From positions 1 through 64,000 of the forward strand of contig LOEU01000025.1 in the NCBI GenBank assembly GCA_001516025.1: 64,000 bases of DNA. Direction: 5' to 3'. Below, in pieces: positions 54,865 through 64,000 of the stretch. The notes under the pieces were generated by a model that did no database searches, was not told where the DNA came from, and was given only the letters and a program-made list of their open reading frames with translations. The translations under genes were made by a program, and so were the position numbers. The DNA comes from a bacterium BRH_c32. Its GTDB lineage: Bacteria; Bacteroidota; Ignavibacteria; Ignavibacteriales; Melioribacteraceae. Positions within the stretch are counted from its first letter, which is position 1. Each line of letters starts with the position of its first letter.

Positions 54865-56240
54865 AAATAACAATCACTGATTTATTTGAATTACCTTCGG
54901 CAATTATCTATAACCCGGATGTTTTTTCTAATACTAATAAAGTGGTTATAAATTCTAATCTTGCAAAAAAGAATTCAATCTTTTTTGCAATCATTGGCGA
55001 AAACCACGATGGACATAACTTTATTGAAGATGCCATTGATGGAGGCGCAAAGACAATTGTAATAAATAAAGAGTACTACAAAAAAATAAAAAATGATAAA
55101 GTTACAATTGTAACGGTGGATGATACAACAATAGCATTAGGAGATTTAGCTCGTATATATAGAAAAAAATTAAATGGAGCCGTGATTAGTATTACGGGCA
55201 GCAACGGGAAAACTACTACAAAAGATTTTCTTGCTTCAATACTAAGCGAGCAATATAACGTTGTAAAAACTGAAGCTAATAATAATAATCATATTGGTGT
55301 ACCTCTAACTATTTTCAATGCTAAAGCTGATACAGAAATTTTAGTTCTTGAGGAGGGTACTAATCATTTTGGTGAAATTGAATATATAGCTTCAATCTCG
55401 TTACCTGATTTTGCTTTAATAACAAATATCGGTGATTCTCATTTAGAGTTTCTAAAAAATAGAGAAGGAGTTTATAAAGAGAAATCAGCATTATATAGTT
55501 ACACACTTCTCAATGGCGGCAAAATATTCGTAAATAGTGATGACCCAATTCTTAAAACCAATATGAAGAGTTTTAAGAAAAAAATTACTTATGGATTCAA
55601 AGGTAAACCAAATGTAAAAGGAAAAATTTTAGGGATTACTACTGATGGTAAATCAAAAATAGAAATTACCTCAAACAATGTAAAATTTGATTTAGTTCTA
55701 CCTGTATTAGGAATAACAAATGCAGCAAATTTTTTAGCTGCGGTGGCAATTGCACTAACTCTCGATATATCTATCAAAGAGATTAGAGCTGCTGCAAAAA
55801 AATTAGCACCGGCAAAAAGAAGATTAGAAGCAAAACAATTAAACGATATTCTTCTTATAGATGATACATATAATTCTAATCCTGAATCAACAAAAGCAGC
55901 TATTGAATTAACGGCAAAGATAAAGAAGTATAGAAATAAATTTTTAATTCTCGGGGATATGTTCGAGCTGGGAAGAACAAGCAAAAAGATGCACGAATCA
56001 CTCTCGGAAGTAATTGCAAAATATAAATTTAATGGTGTTCTTTTGACCGGCAAGGCGATGAAACATCTATATAATAGATTGAAGAAAGAAAAACAGATTA
56101 CGCTTTTTTTCAAAAAAAGAAATGAATTAGCGGATTTTATAAATAAGCTTGATTTAAGTGAATCGGTAGTATTAGTTAAAGGTTCACGCGGAATGAAAAT
56201 GGAAGAATTTGTTAAACAAATAGAAAACGGGAATAAATAA
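54861..56240 (+). CDS. murF: UDP-MurNAc-pentapeptide synthetase (D-Ala-D-Ala adding)
   Basis: A 459-residue Mur ligase that attaches D-Ala-D-Ala. The ATP loop is SITGSNGKTTTKD, with EEGTNHFGEIEYIASI, TNIGDSHLEFLKNREGV and DDTYNSNPESTKAAI as further MurF signatures. Overlaps murE by ATGA and mraY by one base (TAATG). Confidence 0.96.
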   Translation: MKITITDLFELPSAIIYNPDVFSNTNKVVINSNLAKKNSIFFAIIGENHDGHNFIEDAIDGGAKTIVINKEYYKKIKNDKVTIVTVDDTTIALGDLARIYRKKLNGAVISITGSNGKTTTKDFLASILSEQYNVVKTEANNNNHIGVPLTIFNAKADTEILVLEEGTNHFGEIEYIASISLPDFALITNIGDSHLEFLKNREGVYKEKSALYSYTLLNGGKIFVNSDDPILKTNMKSFKKKITYGFKGKPNVKGKILGITTDGKSKIEITSNNVKFDLVLPVLGITNAANFLAAVAIALTLDISIKEIRAAAKKLAPAKRRLEAKQLNDILLIDDTYNSNPESTKAAIELTAKIKKYRNKFLILGDMFELGRTSKKMHESLSEVIAKYKFNGVLLTGKAMKHLYNRLKKEKQITLFFKKRNELADFINKLDLSESVVLVKGSRGMKMEEFVKQIENGNK

Positions 56241-57349
56241 TGTTTTATTACTTATTTGATTACATAAATAAAAGATTCAATCCTCCGGGATTCGATATAT
56301 TCCGTTTCTTAACTTTTCGCTCGGCATTGGCTGCAATCACGGGGCTCTTTATTTCATTCTATTTTGGTCCTAAAATAATTGCACTGCTTAAGAAAAAACA
56401 GATTGGTCAAACAGTTAGAGACGACGGTCCTCAATCCCATAAGCCAAAAGCAGGCACTCCTACAATGGGTGGCTTGATAATAATTCTTGGGGTTGTTATT
56501 CCGGTACTTCTCTGGAGCGATATTAAGTCAACTTATATTTTACTGGTCCTTTTTGGTACAGTGTTCTTAGCAGGTGTTGGGTTTTTGGATGATTACTTAA
56601 AAGTAATTACCAAATTGCCAAATGGTCTAATTGCGAGATATAAGTTGCTAGGTCAAATTACAGTAGGTCTTATAATTGGTTCGGCAGTTTATTTTCTGCC
56701 CGAATTTTCTTCATTTAATACTGAAACGACATTACCATTTTTCAAAAATTTAAATTGGGATTTCTCTTATCTATATATCCCCGCAGTTGTTTTTATTATT
56801 ACAGCAACATCGAATGCAGTTAATTTAACAGATGGTTTAGATGGATTAGCAATCGGTACTCTTATTATAGTAATGATAGCTCTGGCATTGATTAGCTACA
56901 TGTCGGGCAATGTTATTTATGCAGATTATCTCAATATAATCTACCTACCCGGCGCAGGTGAATTAACTGTATTTATCGCAGCATTAATCGGAGCTGGTCT
57001 TGGATTTTTATGGTTTAATTTTTATCCCGCACAAGTATTTATGGGGGATACAGGTTCATTGGCTCTTGGCGGTGCATTCGGCATTTTAGCTATTTTGGTT
57101 AAAAAAGAATTACTAATTCCTATTCTTGGCGGAATATATTTTTTGGAAACAATCTCGGTAATAGTTCAAAGGCTTTATTTCAAATACACAAAGAAAAAAT
57201 ATGGTGAAGGTAAAAGAATTTTTAGAATGGCTCCAATCCATCATCATTTTGAATTGCTCGGCTGGAAAGAACCACAGATAGTTATTAGGTTTTATATAAT
57301 CACAATCATTCTTGCAATAATAAGTTTAGCATCTTTCAAAATAAGATAA
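56240..57349 (+). CDS. mraY: Phospho-MurNAc-pentapeptide translocase
   Basis: Makes lipid I on undecaprenyl phosphate at the inner membrane. The 369-residue protein has about ten hydrophobic segments, the active-site acidic groups in GFLDDYLKVITK and NAVNLTDGLDGLAIG, and the histidine-rich loop PIHHHFELLGWKEPQIVIRF. Normal length. It shares one base each with murF and murD. Confidence 0.97.
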   Translation: MFYYLFDYINKRFNPPGFDIFRFLTFRSALAAITGLFISFYFGPKIIALLKKKQIGQTVRDDGPQSHKPKAGTPTMGGLIIILGVVIPVLLWSDIKSTYILLVLFGTVFLAGVGFLDDYLKVITKLPNGLIARYKLLGQITVGLIIGSAVYFLPEFSSFNTETTLPFFKNLNWDFSYLYIPAVVFIITATSNAVNLTDGLDGLAIGTLIIVMIALALISYMSGNVIYADYLNIIYLPGAGELTVFIAALIGAGLGFLWFNFYPAQVFMGDTGSLALGGAFGILAILVKKELLIPILGGIYFLETISVIVQRLYFKYTKKKYGEGKRIFRMAPIHHHFELLGWKEPQIVIRFYIITIILAIISLASFKIR

Positions 57350-58698
57350 TGAATATAAATAATAAAAAAATATCGATCTTAGGCGCAGTTAGAAGCGGTG
57401 TTGCCGCTGCTAAGCTAGCGCAGAAACTTAATGCAATACCATTCGTGAGTGACATGGGTAGTAAAGAGACTTTAACAAAAACTATTGACGAACTTGAAAG
57501 ACTCAATATAAATTATGAAACGAATGAGCATAGCGAAAAAGTATTTGATTGCGATTTAATAGTTGTAAGTCCCGGTGTCCCAACTGAATCGCCCGTAATT
57601 CAAAAAGCAATCGAGAAGAAAATCAAGATAGTAAGCGAAGTTGAATTTGCATCTTGGTTTTGCAAAGGGAAGATTATTTCGATTAGCGGTACAAACGGAA
57701 AGACAACAACTACATCCTTATGCGCTCACGTACTAAATAATTGTGGTTTAAAGACATTCATAGCCGGGAATATTGGCTTAGCATTTTCTGAAATTGTGCT
57801 TGATGTAAAGGAAGATGAATTCGTAGCTCTTGAGACATCAAGTTTCCAATTAGATTTTATAGATAAGTTTAAGCCGTTTATTTCGGTGATGTTAAATATT
57901 ACACCCGACCATTTGGATCGATATAAAAATAGTTTTGAACTATATAAAGAATCAAAATACAAGATATTAAAAAACCAGGATGAATCAGATTTCTACGTTT
58001 ATAATGAAGATGAAACGAATACTTACGATAAGTTGAAAAATAGGAAAGTAAATTTCACAGGTTTCTCAACAAAAAAGATACTACAAAACGGAGCATATTA
58101 TAATAACGGCGAGTTATTTTTTGTTAATAACGGAAAGGGAGAAATCGTTTGCAGCAAGAATGATCTTATGATAAAAGGGGAGCACAATATATCTAATGCT
58201 CTCTCAGTTATTTGCATTGCAAAGATAATCGAAATAAAGAGTGATTCAATAAAAGGAGCACTTGAAACTTTTGCGGGAGTGGAACACCGGTTGGAGTTTG
58301 TTAGAAACATTGATGGAATTGACTTTGTAAATGATTCAAAAGCTACTAATGTGGATTCAGTATGGGTGGCTTTAAGAAGTTTCGAAAAGCCTTTATACCT
58401 AATTCTAGGTGGCAAAGATAAAGGCAATAATTATGATCAGATAAAAGAATTGGTGATTGAAAAAGTAAAGAAAATTTATGCAATAGGGTCTTCGGCAAAT
58501 AAAGTGTATGATTATTTTTCTTCGATTGTGGAAACAGAAAAGATAGATTCATTGGAAGGTTGCGTTTTAAAAGGAAGGAATGAAGCTGTTACAGGATCAG
58601 TAATTCTTCTTTCGCCGGCATGCGCAAGTTTTGATATGTTCAATAATTTCGAGCATCGCGGAGAAGTGTTTAAAAAAGCAGTGAGAGACTTGCTATGA
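57349..58698 (+). CDS. murD: UDP-MurNAc-L-alanine:D-glutamate ligase
   Basis: A 449-residue Mur ligase adding D-glutamate. It has the N-terminal Rossmann-like region ISILGAVRSGVAAAKLAQ, the ATP loop ISGTNGKTTTTS, MLNITPDHLDRY and DSKATNVDSVWVAL. Length is normal. It starts on the mraY stop (TAATG) and overlaps ftsW by ATGA. Confidence 0.96.
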   Translation: MNINNKKISILGAVRSGVAAAKLAQKLNAIPFVSDMGSKETLTKTIDELERLNINYETNEHSEKVFDCDLIVVSPGVPTESPVIQKAIEKKIKIVSEVEFASWFCKGKIISISGTNGKTTTTSLCAHVLNNCGLKTFIAGNIGLAFSEIVLDVKEDEFVALETSSFQLDFIDKFKPFISVMLNITPDHLDRYKNSFELYKESKYKILKNQDESDFYVYNEDETNTYDKLKNRKVNFTGFSTKKILQNGAYYNNGELFFVNNGKGEIVCSKNDLMIKGEHNISNALSVICIAKIIEIKSDSIKGALETFAGVEHRLEFVRNIDGIDFVNDSKATNVDSVWVALRSFEKPLYLILGGKDKGNNYDQIKELVIEKVKKIYAIGSSANKVYDYFSSIVETEKIDSLEGCVLKGRNEAVTGSVILLSPACASFDMFNNFEHRGEVFKKAVRDLL

Positions 58699-59810
58699 TT
58701 AAAACTTCTATTCGATTAACAATATTAATTACCGGTATTCTTATTCTACTAGGGGGAATAATTGTTTTTACGGCAAGCAGTACTATAAGCGCTGAAAAAT
58801 TCGATAGTCTTTATTCATTATTTAAACTCCATTTAGTAAAGATGTTAATCTCAGTTATTGCTATGACATATTTTGCAATTATGGTACCATATCAGAAGCT
58901 AAAGAAATACAGTAAATATATGTTATTTGGGATAGTAATTGTTTTATTCCTTACTTATGTATTTATGCCATCTGTCAAAGGGGCATCAAGATGGATTAAT
59001 TTGGGGTTTATGAAATTACAGCCATCAGAAATTGCAAAATTGTTTTTAATAATTCATTTAGCTCATTTTATTGAAAAAAAAGGGGAATTAATTAGAGATT
59101 TCAAAAAAGGTTTTTCTTTAGCTTTGTTTTGGGTTTTTAGTGTATCGGTAATGATTTTTTTACAGCCGAATTTTAGCTCTGCTATAATAATTGGATTTAT
59201 ATCCTTTGCAATACTATATGTGGGTAATGCAAGGAAAACACACGTATTCGGAACGATGGGAGCAATTGTTACTCCTTTAGTAATTATTATGATGTTTGTT
59301 CAGCATACAAGAGATAGAATAATTGGGTATGTAAATAGTTTTCTAGATGGAAGTGATCCAAACATTCAAGTATATCAAGCAAAGGTGGCATTAGGAAGCG
59401 GTGGATTATTAGGCAGAGGTATCGGTCATAGCAGGCAGAGCGATCTTTTCTTGCCTGAATCTTATGGCGATTTTATTTTTTCGATCTTGGGTGAAGAAAT
59501 CGGGTTAGTCGGTGCAATACTTATTCTCTTTTTATACTTATTACTTTTCCTATGCGGAATATATATAGCAAAAAGAACGACTGATAAATTTGGGCAGCTT
59601 CTTGCATTCGGGATCTCTTTTAATATCCTAATTACAGCATTTATAAATGCAGCAGTTGTTACAGGTATTGTGCCAACTACCGGTATTACATTACCATTTA
59701 TAAGCTATGGCGGAACTTCTATCATAATGTTTGCTATCTCGATTGGGATTTTAATTAATATAGGTAATCAAGCTTCAAAAACAGGCGAAATGAAACTGGC
59801 TCAATATTGA
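58695..59810 (+). CDS. ftsW: Septal peptidoglycan glycosyltransferase FtsW
   Basis: A 371-residue SEDS protein with about ten membrane segments. The SEDS signatures are visible: KGASRWINLGFMKLQPSEIAKL, GLLGRGIGHSRQSDLFLPESYGDFIFSILGEEIG and PTTGITLPFISYGGTS. It polymerises lipid II with FtsI at the septum. It overlaps murG by TTGA. Confidence 0.95.
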   Translation: MIKTSIRLTILITGILILLGGIIVFTASSTISAEKFDSLYSLFKLHLVKMLISVIAMTYFAIMVPYQKLKKYSKYMLFGIVIVLFLTYVFMPSVKGASRWINLGFMKLQPSEIAKLFLIIHLAHFIEKKGELIRDFKKGFSLALFWVFSVSVMIFLQPNFSSAIIIGFISFAILYVGNARKTHVFGTMGAIVTPLVIIMMFVQHTRDRIIGYVNSFLDGSDPNIQVYQAKVALGSGGLLGRGIGHSRQSDLFLPESYGDFIFSILGEEIGLVGAILILFLYLLLFLCGIYIAKRTTDKFGQLLAFGISFNILITAFINAAVVTGIVPTTGITLPFISYGGTSIIMFAISIGILINIGNQASKTGEMKLAQY

Positions 59811-60907
59811 AAACTAAATCTAAATATCGTTACCTTTTTGCAGGGGGCGGAACCGGCGGTCATATTTTCCCTGCAATTGCAGTTGCTCAACAAATTAGAT
59901 TATTGCAGCCCGATGCTGAAATTTTATTTATAGGTACTAATAATAAAATCGAAGCAACAGCTGTTCCTTTTAGTGGTTTTGAATTTAAGTCAATTTGGAT
60001 TTCAGGATTTAAAAGAAAAAAAACAGTAGAAAATTTATTGTTTCCTTTAAAATTAATTGTTGGGATGATGCAATCGCTATGGATTAATATAATTTTTCAA
60101 CCGCGTGTTGCAATTGGTACTGGAGCCTACGTTTCAGGTCCGGCAATTTGGGCGGCTAATGTTATTGGAGCAAAAATAATTTTACTTGAGCAGAATAGTT
60201 ATCCGGGATTTACAAATAGACTTTTAGAAAAGAAAGCTCAACAGATTCATATATCATTTGAAGATTCAAAAAAATATTTTAGAGAACAAAATAAAATATT
60301 ATTATCAGGTAATCCTATTAGAATTAATCTTATCCTAAAGGATCATAAGGAATCGGTTGAGCATTACAGCCTGGATCCATCTAAATCCGTCTTAGTAATT
60401 CTCGGAGGAAGCTTAGGTGCTCGTTCTATTAATAAAGCAGTACTTCAAAACTTATCAAAATTACATGAAGCAAATATTCAAGTATTATGGCAGTGCGGTA
60501 AATTATATTTTGATGAATACAAACATTTAGAATCAGATAGCGTGAAGGTTATTCCATTTGTGGATGATATGAGCACAATTTATTCGGCGGCAGATTTAAT
60601 ATTGGCAAGAAGCGGAGCTACTACAATTGCTGAAGTTTCATTTCTAGGACTTCCTGTTATCTTCGTTCCTTCGACAAATGTTGCCGAGAATCATCAATAT
60701 ATAAATGCTAAATCAATTGTGGATAAAGATGGAGCTGAATTAATTGAAGATAAAGATTTGAGTAGCTCGCTCTCGGAAAAGGTAATAGAGCTAATCAATA
60801 ATAAAGAAAGAAAAGTATTACTAAGTAAGAATATAAAAATATTTTCAAAACCGGATGCCGCCAATATAGTTGCTAAAGAAGCAATTAAACTTTCGGAAAT
60901 AGTGTAA
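59807..60907 (+). CDS. murG: UDP-GlcNAc:lipid I N-acetylglucosaminyltransferase
   Basis: A 366-residue GT28-family enzyme that makes lipid II on the cytosolic membrane face. It has the glycine-rich FAGGGTGGHIFPAIAVAQ, GTGAYVSGPAIWAA, VILGGSLGARSINKAV and the sugar-nucleotide site LARSGATTIAEVSFLGLPVIFVP. The TTG start at 59807 overlaps the ftsW stop. No suitable ATG lies nearby. Confidence 0.96.
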   Translation: MKTKSKYRYLFAGGGTGGHIFPAIAVAQQIRLLQPDAEILFIGTNNKIEATAVPFSGFEFKSIWISGFKRKKTVENLLFPLKLIVGMMQSLWINIIFQPRVAIGTGAYVSGPAIWAANVIGAKIILLEQNSYPGFTNRLLEKKAQQIHISFEDSKKYFREQNKILLSGNPIRINLILKDHKESVEHYSLDPSKSVLVILGGSLGARSINKAVLQNLSKLHEANIQVLWQCGKLYFDEYKHLESDSVKVIPFVDDMSTIYSAADLILARSGATTIAEVSFLGLPVIFVPSTNVAENHQYINAKSIVDKDGAELIEDKDLSSSLSEKVIELINNKERKVLLSKNIKIFSKPDAANIVAKEAIKLSEIV

Positions 60908-60922
60908 TAAGGAAATAGTTGT

Positions 60923-62299
60923 ATGATGATGAAAACAATAAAAAATATTCATTTTGTAGGAATCGGTGGAATAGGAATGAGCGGAATTGCGGAGATCCTT
61001 CTAAGTCAAGGGTTCAAGATTTCCGGCTCTGATCTTAATAAATCAACCGTTACTGACAGATTGGAAACACTGGGAATAAAGATTTTTGAGGGTCATTCTG
61101 AAAGTAATTTGGTGGAAGCGGATGTAGTGGTATATTCATCAGCAGTAAATATAGAAAACCCTGAAGTTAAATCAGCAATCGATAGAAAAATACCTGTAAT
61201 AAAACGTTCAGAAATGCTTGCTGAATGTATGAGAATGAAATATGGTATTTCAATTGCCGGAACTCATGGAAAGACTACTACAACATCGATGGTTGGTTCA
61301 GTTCTGACAGAAGCTGGAATAGACCCAACTATTATAGTTGGTGGAATATTAAATAGTCTTGGCGGATCAAATGCTCGTCTTGGTGTAGGTGATTATATAG
61401 TAGTAGAAGCAGATGAATTTGACAGGACTTTCCTGAAACTTACTCCCACAATTGCAGCATTAACAACATTAGAAAAAGAACATCTTGACACGTATAAAGA
61501 TTTAGATGATATAAAAGGCGCTTTCGTTGAATTTGCAAACAAGGTACCTTTTTATGGATTTGTAATTTTATGTTTGGATGAACCCGCATTGCAGGATATT
61601 ATACCTGAGATTAATAAGAAAATATTTACTTATGGTTTATCACCTCAGGCAGATATACAAGCAATAAATATTAAATATAGTCCCGGTTATTCTGAATATA
61701 CAGTAAAATATCTCGGAGAGGAATTAGGAAGAATAAAATTAAATATGTCCGGTGTTCATAATATTAAGAATTCCTTGGTTGCGGTATGTGTTGCAAAAGA
61801 ATTAGGTGTGGAGTTCAGTAAAATAAAAAATGGTCTCGAATCATTCACCGGAGTGTTTAGAAGGTTCGAGAAAAAATATGATGAAGATATTATGGTTATT
61901 GATGATTATGCTCATCATCCAACAGAAATAAATGTAACATTGGATGGTATAAGAAAAGGATGGGATAGAAGATTAATAGCTGTATTCCAGCCGCATCTTT
62001 ATAGCCGAACAAGAGATTTTTATGCAGAGTTCGGAAGATCATTTCTTAATTCTGATATTTTTATTTGTACAGATGTTTATCCCGCACGTGAAAAACCGAT
62101 TGAAGGTATATCGGGAGAGATGATAATTAATTCATCAAAAGGTTTTGGCCATAAAAATGTTATTTATGAAGCTGATAAAAATAAGATCCCGGATTTACTA
62201 AAAAGTATTTATAAAGAGGGTGATATAATTATTACTATGGGTGCAGGTGATATTTGGAAATTTGGAGAGAAATTTGTCGAGATGATTAAAAATGACTAA
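60923..62299 (+). CDS. murC: UDP-MurNAc:L-alanine ligase
   Basis: A 458-residue Mur ligase performing the first amino-acid addition. It shows HFVGIGGIGMSGIAEIL, the ATP loop IAGTHGKTTTTS, EADEFDRTFL and VIDDYAHHPTEI. Three ATGs stand in a row at the start. AAGGAAATAG favours the first. The 15-nt gap after murG is the only real gap inside the dcw cluster. Overlaps ftsQ by 8 nt (ATGACTAA). Confidence 0.96.
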   Translation: MMMKTIKNIHFVGIGGIGMSGIAEILLSQGFKISGSDLNKSTVTDRLETLGIKIFEGHSESNLVEADVVVYSSAVNIENPEVKSAIDRKIPVIKRSEMLAECMRMKYGISIAGTHGKTTTTSMVGSVLTEAGIDPTIIVGGILNSLGGSNARLGVGDYIVVEADEFDRTFLKLTPTIAALTTLEKEHLDTYKDLDDIKGAFVEFANKVPFYGFVILCLDEPALQDIIPEINKKIFTYGLSPQADIQAINIKYSPGYSEYTVKYLGEELGRIKLNMSGVHNIKNSLVAVCVAKELGVEFSKIKNGLESFTGVFRRFEKKYDEDIMVIDDYAHHPTEINVTLDGIRKGWDRRLIAVFQPHLYSRTRDFYAEFGRSFLNSDIFICTDVYPAREKPIEGISGEMIINSSKGFGHKNVIYEADKNKIPDLLKSIYKEGDIIITMGAGDIWKFGEKFVEMIKND

Positions 62300-63068
62300 A
62301 AGATTTCCTTACATATTAAGTACGATCTTATTGATTCTGCTATTTGCTTTAGTAGCTGGGTTATCGATATTTTTGATCCCTGCAAAAAAAATTCAAATTA
62401 ATTTGATCGAATTAAAGGGAAATATATATCTGCCAAAAGAAGATTATTTGAGGTTTGCACATTTACTAAATAAAAATGAATATAGAAACCTTGATTTAAA
62501 GACAATAAAAGATAGAATTAAAAAACATCCGTATATAAAAAATGTTGAAGTCCGTCTTGATGCTTTTAATAAAGCTTTAATTAGCATTTCAGAAAAACCA
62601 TTTGATGCAATTCTCTTGGATGATTCAAAACAGTTTCTTATTACAGATGAAGTGGAACTTGTTCCAATGTTTGAAGGGACAAAATATGTCGATTTTCCAT
62701 TAGTAAAAAACCCAAAAACATCTGAAGCATTTAGGATGAGGAAATTTTATAAAAAAAATAGTGATCTGATAACCGGATTAAAAATGCTTACAGCATTAAA
62801 ATTAGTTAATCCATCGCTATATCAGAATTTATCAGAAATTGATTTAAGGAATGGGAAAGATATTTTGCTTTATTTATCAGATTCAGCATATCCTGTTCTA
62901 ATCGGTCGTGGAAACGAAATAAGAAAAACTCTCTATTTTAATTCTTTGTATCCATATATGACCAAAGAGGAGAGCCGAAATATCAATTATGTTGATTTGC
63001 GATTTAATAATTATTTGTATTTAGGTATCAATAGGGATTCAGTGAAAAGTTCGGAGAGTACGATATGA
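62292..63068 (+). CDS. ftsQ: Cell-division protein FtsQ
   Basis: A 258-residue bitopic protein with one N-terminal membrane helix (about 8-28), a POTRA domain (about 34-105: KIQINLIELKGNIYLPKEDY, IKKHPYIKNVEVRLDAFNKALISISEKP) and a C-terminal FtsQ domain. It connects division proteins FtsL/FtsB to the septum. Position between murC and ftsA supports the name. ddl and murB, often found here, are absent. Stop overlaps ftsA by ATGA. Confidence 0.93.
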   Translation: MTKRFPYILSTILLILLFALVAGLSIFLIPAKKIQINLIELKGNIYLPKEDYLRFAHLLNKNEYRNLDLKTIKDRIKKHPYIKNVEVRLDAFNKALISISEKPFDAILLDDSKQFLITDEVELVPMFEGTKYVDFPLVKNPKTSEAFRMRKFYKKNSDLITGLKMLTALKLVNPSLYQNLSEIDLRNGKDILLYLSDSAYPVLIGRGNEIRKTLYFNSLYPYMTKEESRNINYVDLRFNNYLYLGINRDSVKSSESTI

Positions 63069-64000
63069 AAGGTAATATTATAGCAGGATTAGACTTAGGT
63101 ACAACAAAAGTATGTGCTGTAATAGCAGAGCAAACAGAGAACTCTGTAAATATATTAGGATTTGGTGTAGCCCCATCTGAGGGAATGAATAGAGGTCTTG
63201 TTGCTAATATTTCCAAAACAGCCGAATCTATTAAATCAGCAATTGACATTGCCACAAATATTGCTGGGATTGGAATAAGTGAACTTAATGTTGGTGTTGC
63301 AGGTGAACATATTCAAAGTCTTCGACATAGAAATTACGTTACAATTTCTAATTTAGAAAAAGAAGTTACACCCGGTGATTTAGAAAGATTAAATAATGAC
63401 GTAAAGACAATAAGAATACCTTCGGATCAACAGATATTACACATTATACCTGAAGAATTTTTTGTAGATAATCAGGGTGGAATCGAAGACCCAATAGGAA
63501 TGGCCGGGTCTAAGCTTGAAGCAGTGAATCATGTTGTCTTAGCTTCGATACCTGCAATGCAAAATATTAGAAAATCAGTGGAGCGGGCAGGTTATTCTAT
63601 TAAGGAATATATTCTTCAACCTATTGCTTCATCAATGTCGGTAGTTGAAGAAAATGAAAAAGATCTTGGAGTTGTACTTATAGATATTGGTGGAGGAACA
63701 ACTGATGTTGCCATTTTCCATAATAAAAGTATAAAACATACTAAAGTAATAGGGATTGCCGGAAATAAAGTTACAAATGATATTAGAGAATCTTTAGGAA
63801 TAGTTACATCAGAGGCGGAGAAACTAAAACGAGAACATGGATATGCTTTTGAGGGTGCTATAATTAGGGAAGAAGATATTTATATAAAAGGTGTAGGTGC
63901 CAGAGGAGACGTAAAGATTCCTCTTACTCTTTTAACACAAATTATTAGTCTGAGAATGAGAGAATTATTTTCAATTGTCGATAATGAAATTCGTCAGTCA
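63065..64000 (+). CDS. ftsA: Cell-division protein FtsA (partial, runs off the window)
   Basis: The first 312 codons of an actin-like ATPase that anchors FtsZ to the membrane. My translation gives IIAGLDLGTTKVCAVIAEQ at the start (phosphate-1 motif), the 1C-domain region following VAGEHIQSLRH, and VVLIDIGGGTTDVAIFHN (phosphate-2). The frame is open to the last base, so the C-terminal part and any ftsZ lie beyond the window. Confidence 0.96.
   Translation, partial: MKGNIIAGLDLGTTKVCAVIAEQTENSVNILGFGVAPSEGMNRGLVANISKTAESIKSAIDIATNIAGIGISELNVGVAGEHIQSLRHRNYVTISNLEKEVTPGDLERLNNDVKTIRIPSDQQILHIIPEEFFVDNQGGIEDPIGMAGSKLEAVNHVVLASIPAMQNIRKSVERAGYSIKEYILQPIASSMSVVEENEKDLGVVLIDIGGGTTDVAIFHNKSIKHTKVIGIAGNKVTNDIRESLGIVTSEAEKLKREHGYAFEGAIIREEDIYIKGVGARGDVKIPLTLLTQIISLRMRELFSIVDNEIRQS

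Overview
The window is an AT-rich chromosomal segment that looks like the Bacteroidota/Chlorobi (FCB) group, and most like an Ignavibacteria-type bacterium. That placement is an inference. It rests on an Oar-like TonB-dependent receptor with a carboxypeptidase-regulatory N-terminus, a DUF4783-like protein, a very basic 31-residue COX24/mS38-like protein, an NtrY-like giant kinase, a POT-family carrier and meso-diaminopimelate (DNPR) MurE. Unlike typical Bacteroidia, many genes here have strong Shine-Dalgarno sequences (for example at 7195, 20017, 26438 and 47081). Almost everything is chromosomal core or envelope machinery. I see no insertion sequence, phage, CRISPR array or integrated element.

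Layout. 1-572: 3' end of a 23S rRNA gene, a 5S rRNA gene and the rrn terminator. 573-919: no gene found. 920-5491 (minus): lon, free-methionine-sulfoxide reductase (msrC type) and dnaX. 5588-9024 (plus): inositol monophosphatase, cmk and rpsA. 9129-15954 (plus): a tightly packed run with mtaB, an exported protein, truA, an SDR, a SRPBCC-like protein, a DUF2231 membrane protein, a small barrel, a crotonase and a divergent-deacetylase-like protein. 15928-19754 (minus): a nucleotide pyrophosphatase-type ectoenzyme and an active/inactive pair of M16 peptidases. 20027-27548: envelope proteins (TonB receptor, YjbH-like barrel, ZU5-like lipoprotein, OmpA-family protein) with yajQ on the other strand and a tRNA-Pro at the end.

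27857-30678: pyrR-pyrB-pyrC behind an attenuator-like hairpin. 30831-39511: a fibronectin-type lipoprotein, a DUF4783-like protein, a 1250-residue multi-pass histidine kinase and an AddA/RecB-like helicase with a C-terminal iron-sulfur-type nuclease. 39558-44450: a POT transporter (minus), a CBS-less IMPDH/GMP-reductase-family enzyme (plus) and copper export copZ-copA (minus). 44523-47279: two paralogous single-pass membrane proteins (minus), then HU, a zinc-ribbon/TPR protein, the basic 31-residue protein and tRNA-Thr (plus). 47372-49522: a PAS histidine kinase.

49600-64000 is a long division and cell-wall (dcw) operon: mraZ, rsmH, ftsL, ftsI, murE, murF, mraY, murD, ftsW, murG, murC, ftsQ and ftsA, which runs off the end. 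Nearly every junction overlaps by 1, 4 or 8 bases. The operon is preceded by a promoter-like sequence and a 10-bp-periodic repeat that looks like an MraZ operator.

No wholly new multi-gene system is evident. The points most worth following are the two paralogous membrane-anchored low-complexity proteins beside HU, the one-chain helicase/iron-sulfur nuclease coupled to a giant kinase, the pyrR leader, the putative MraZ operator, and a tRNA-Thr lacking the near-universal T55.
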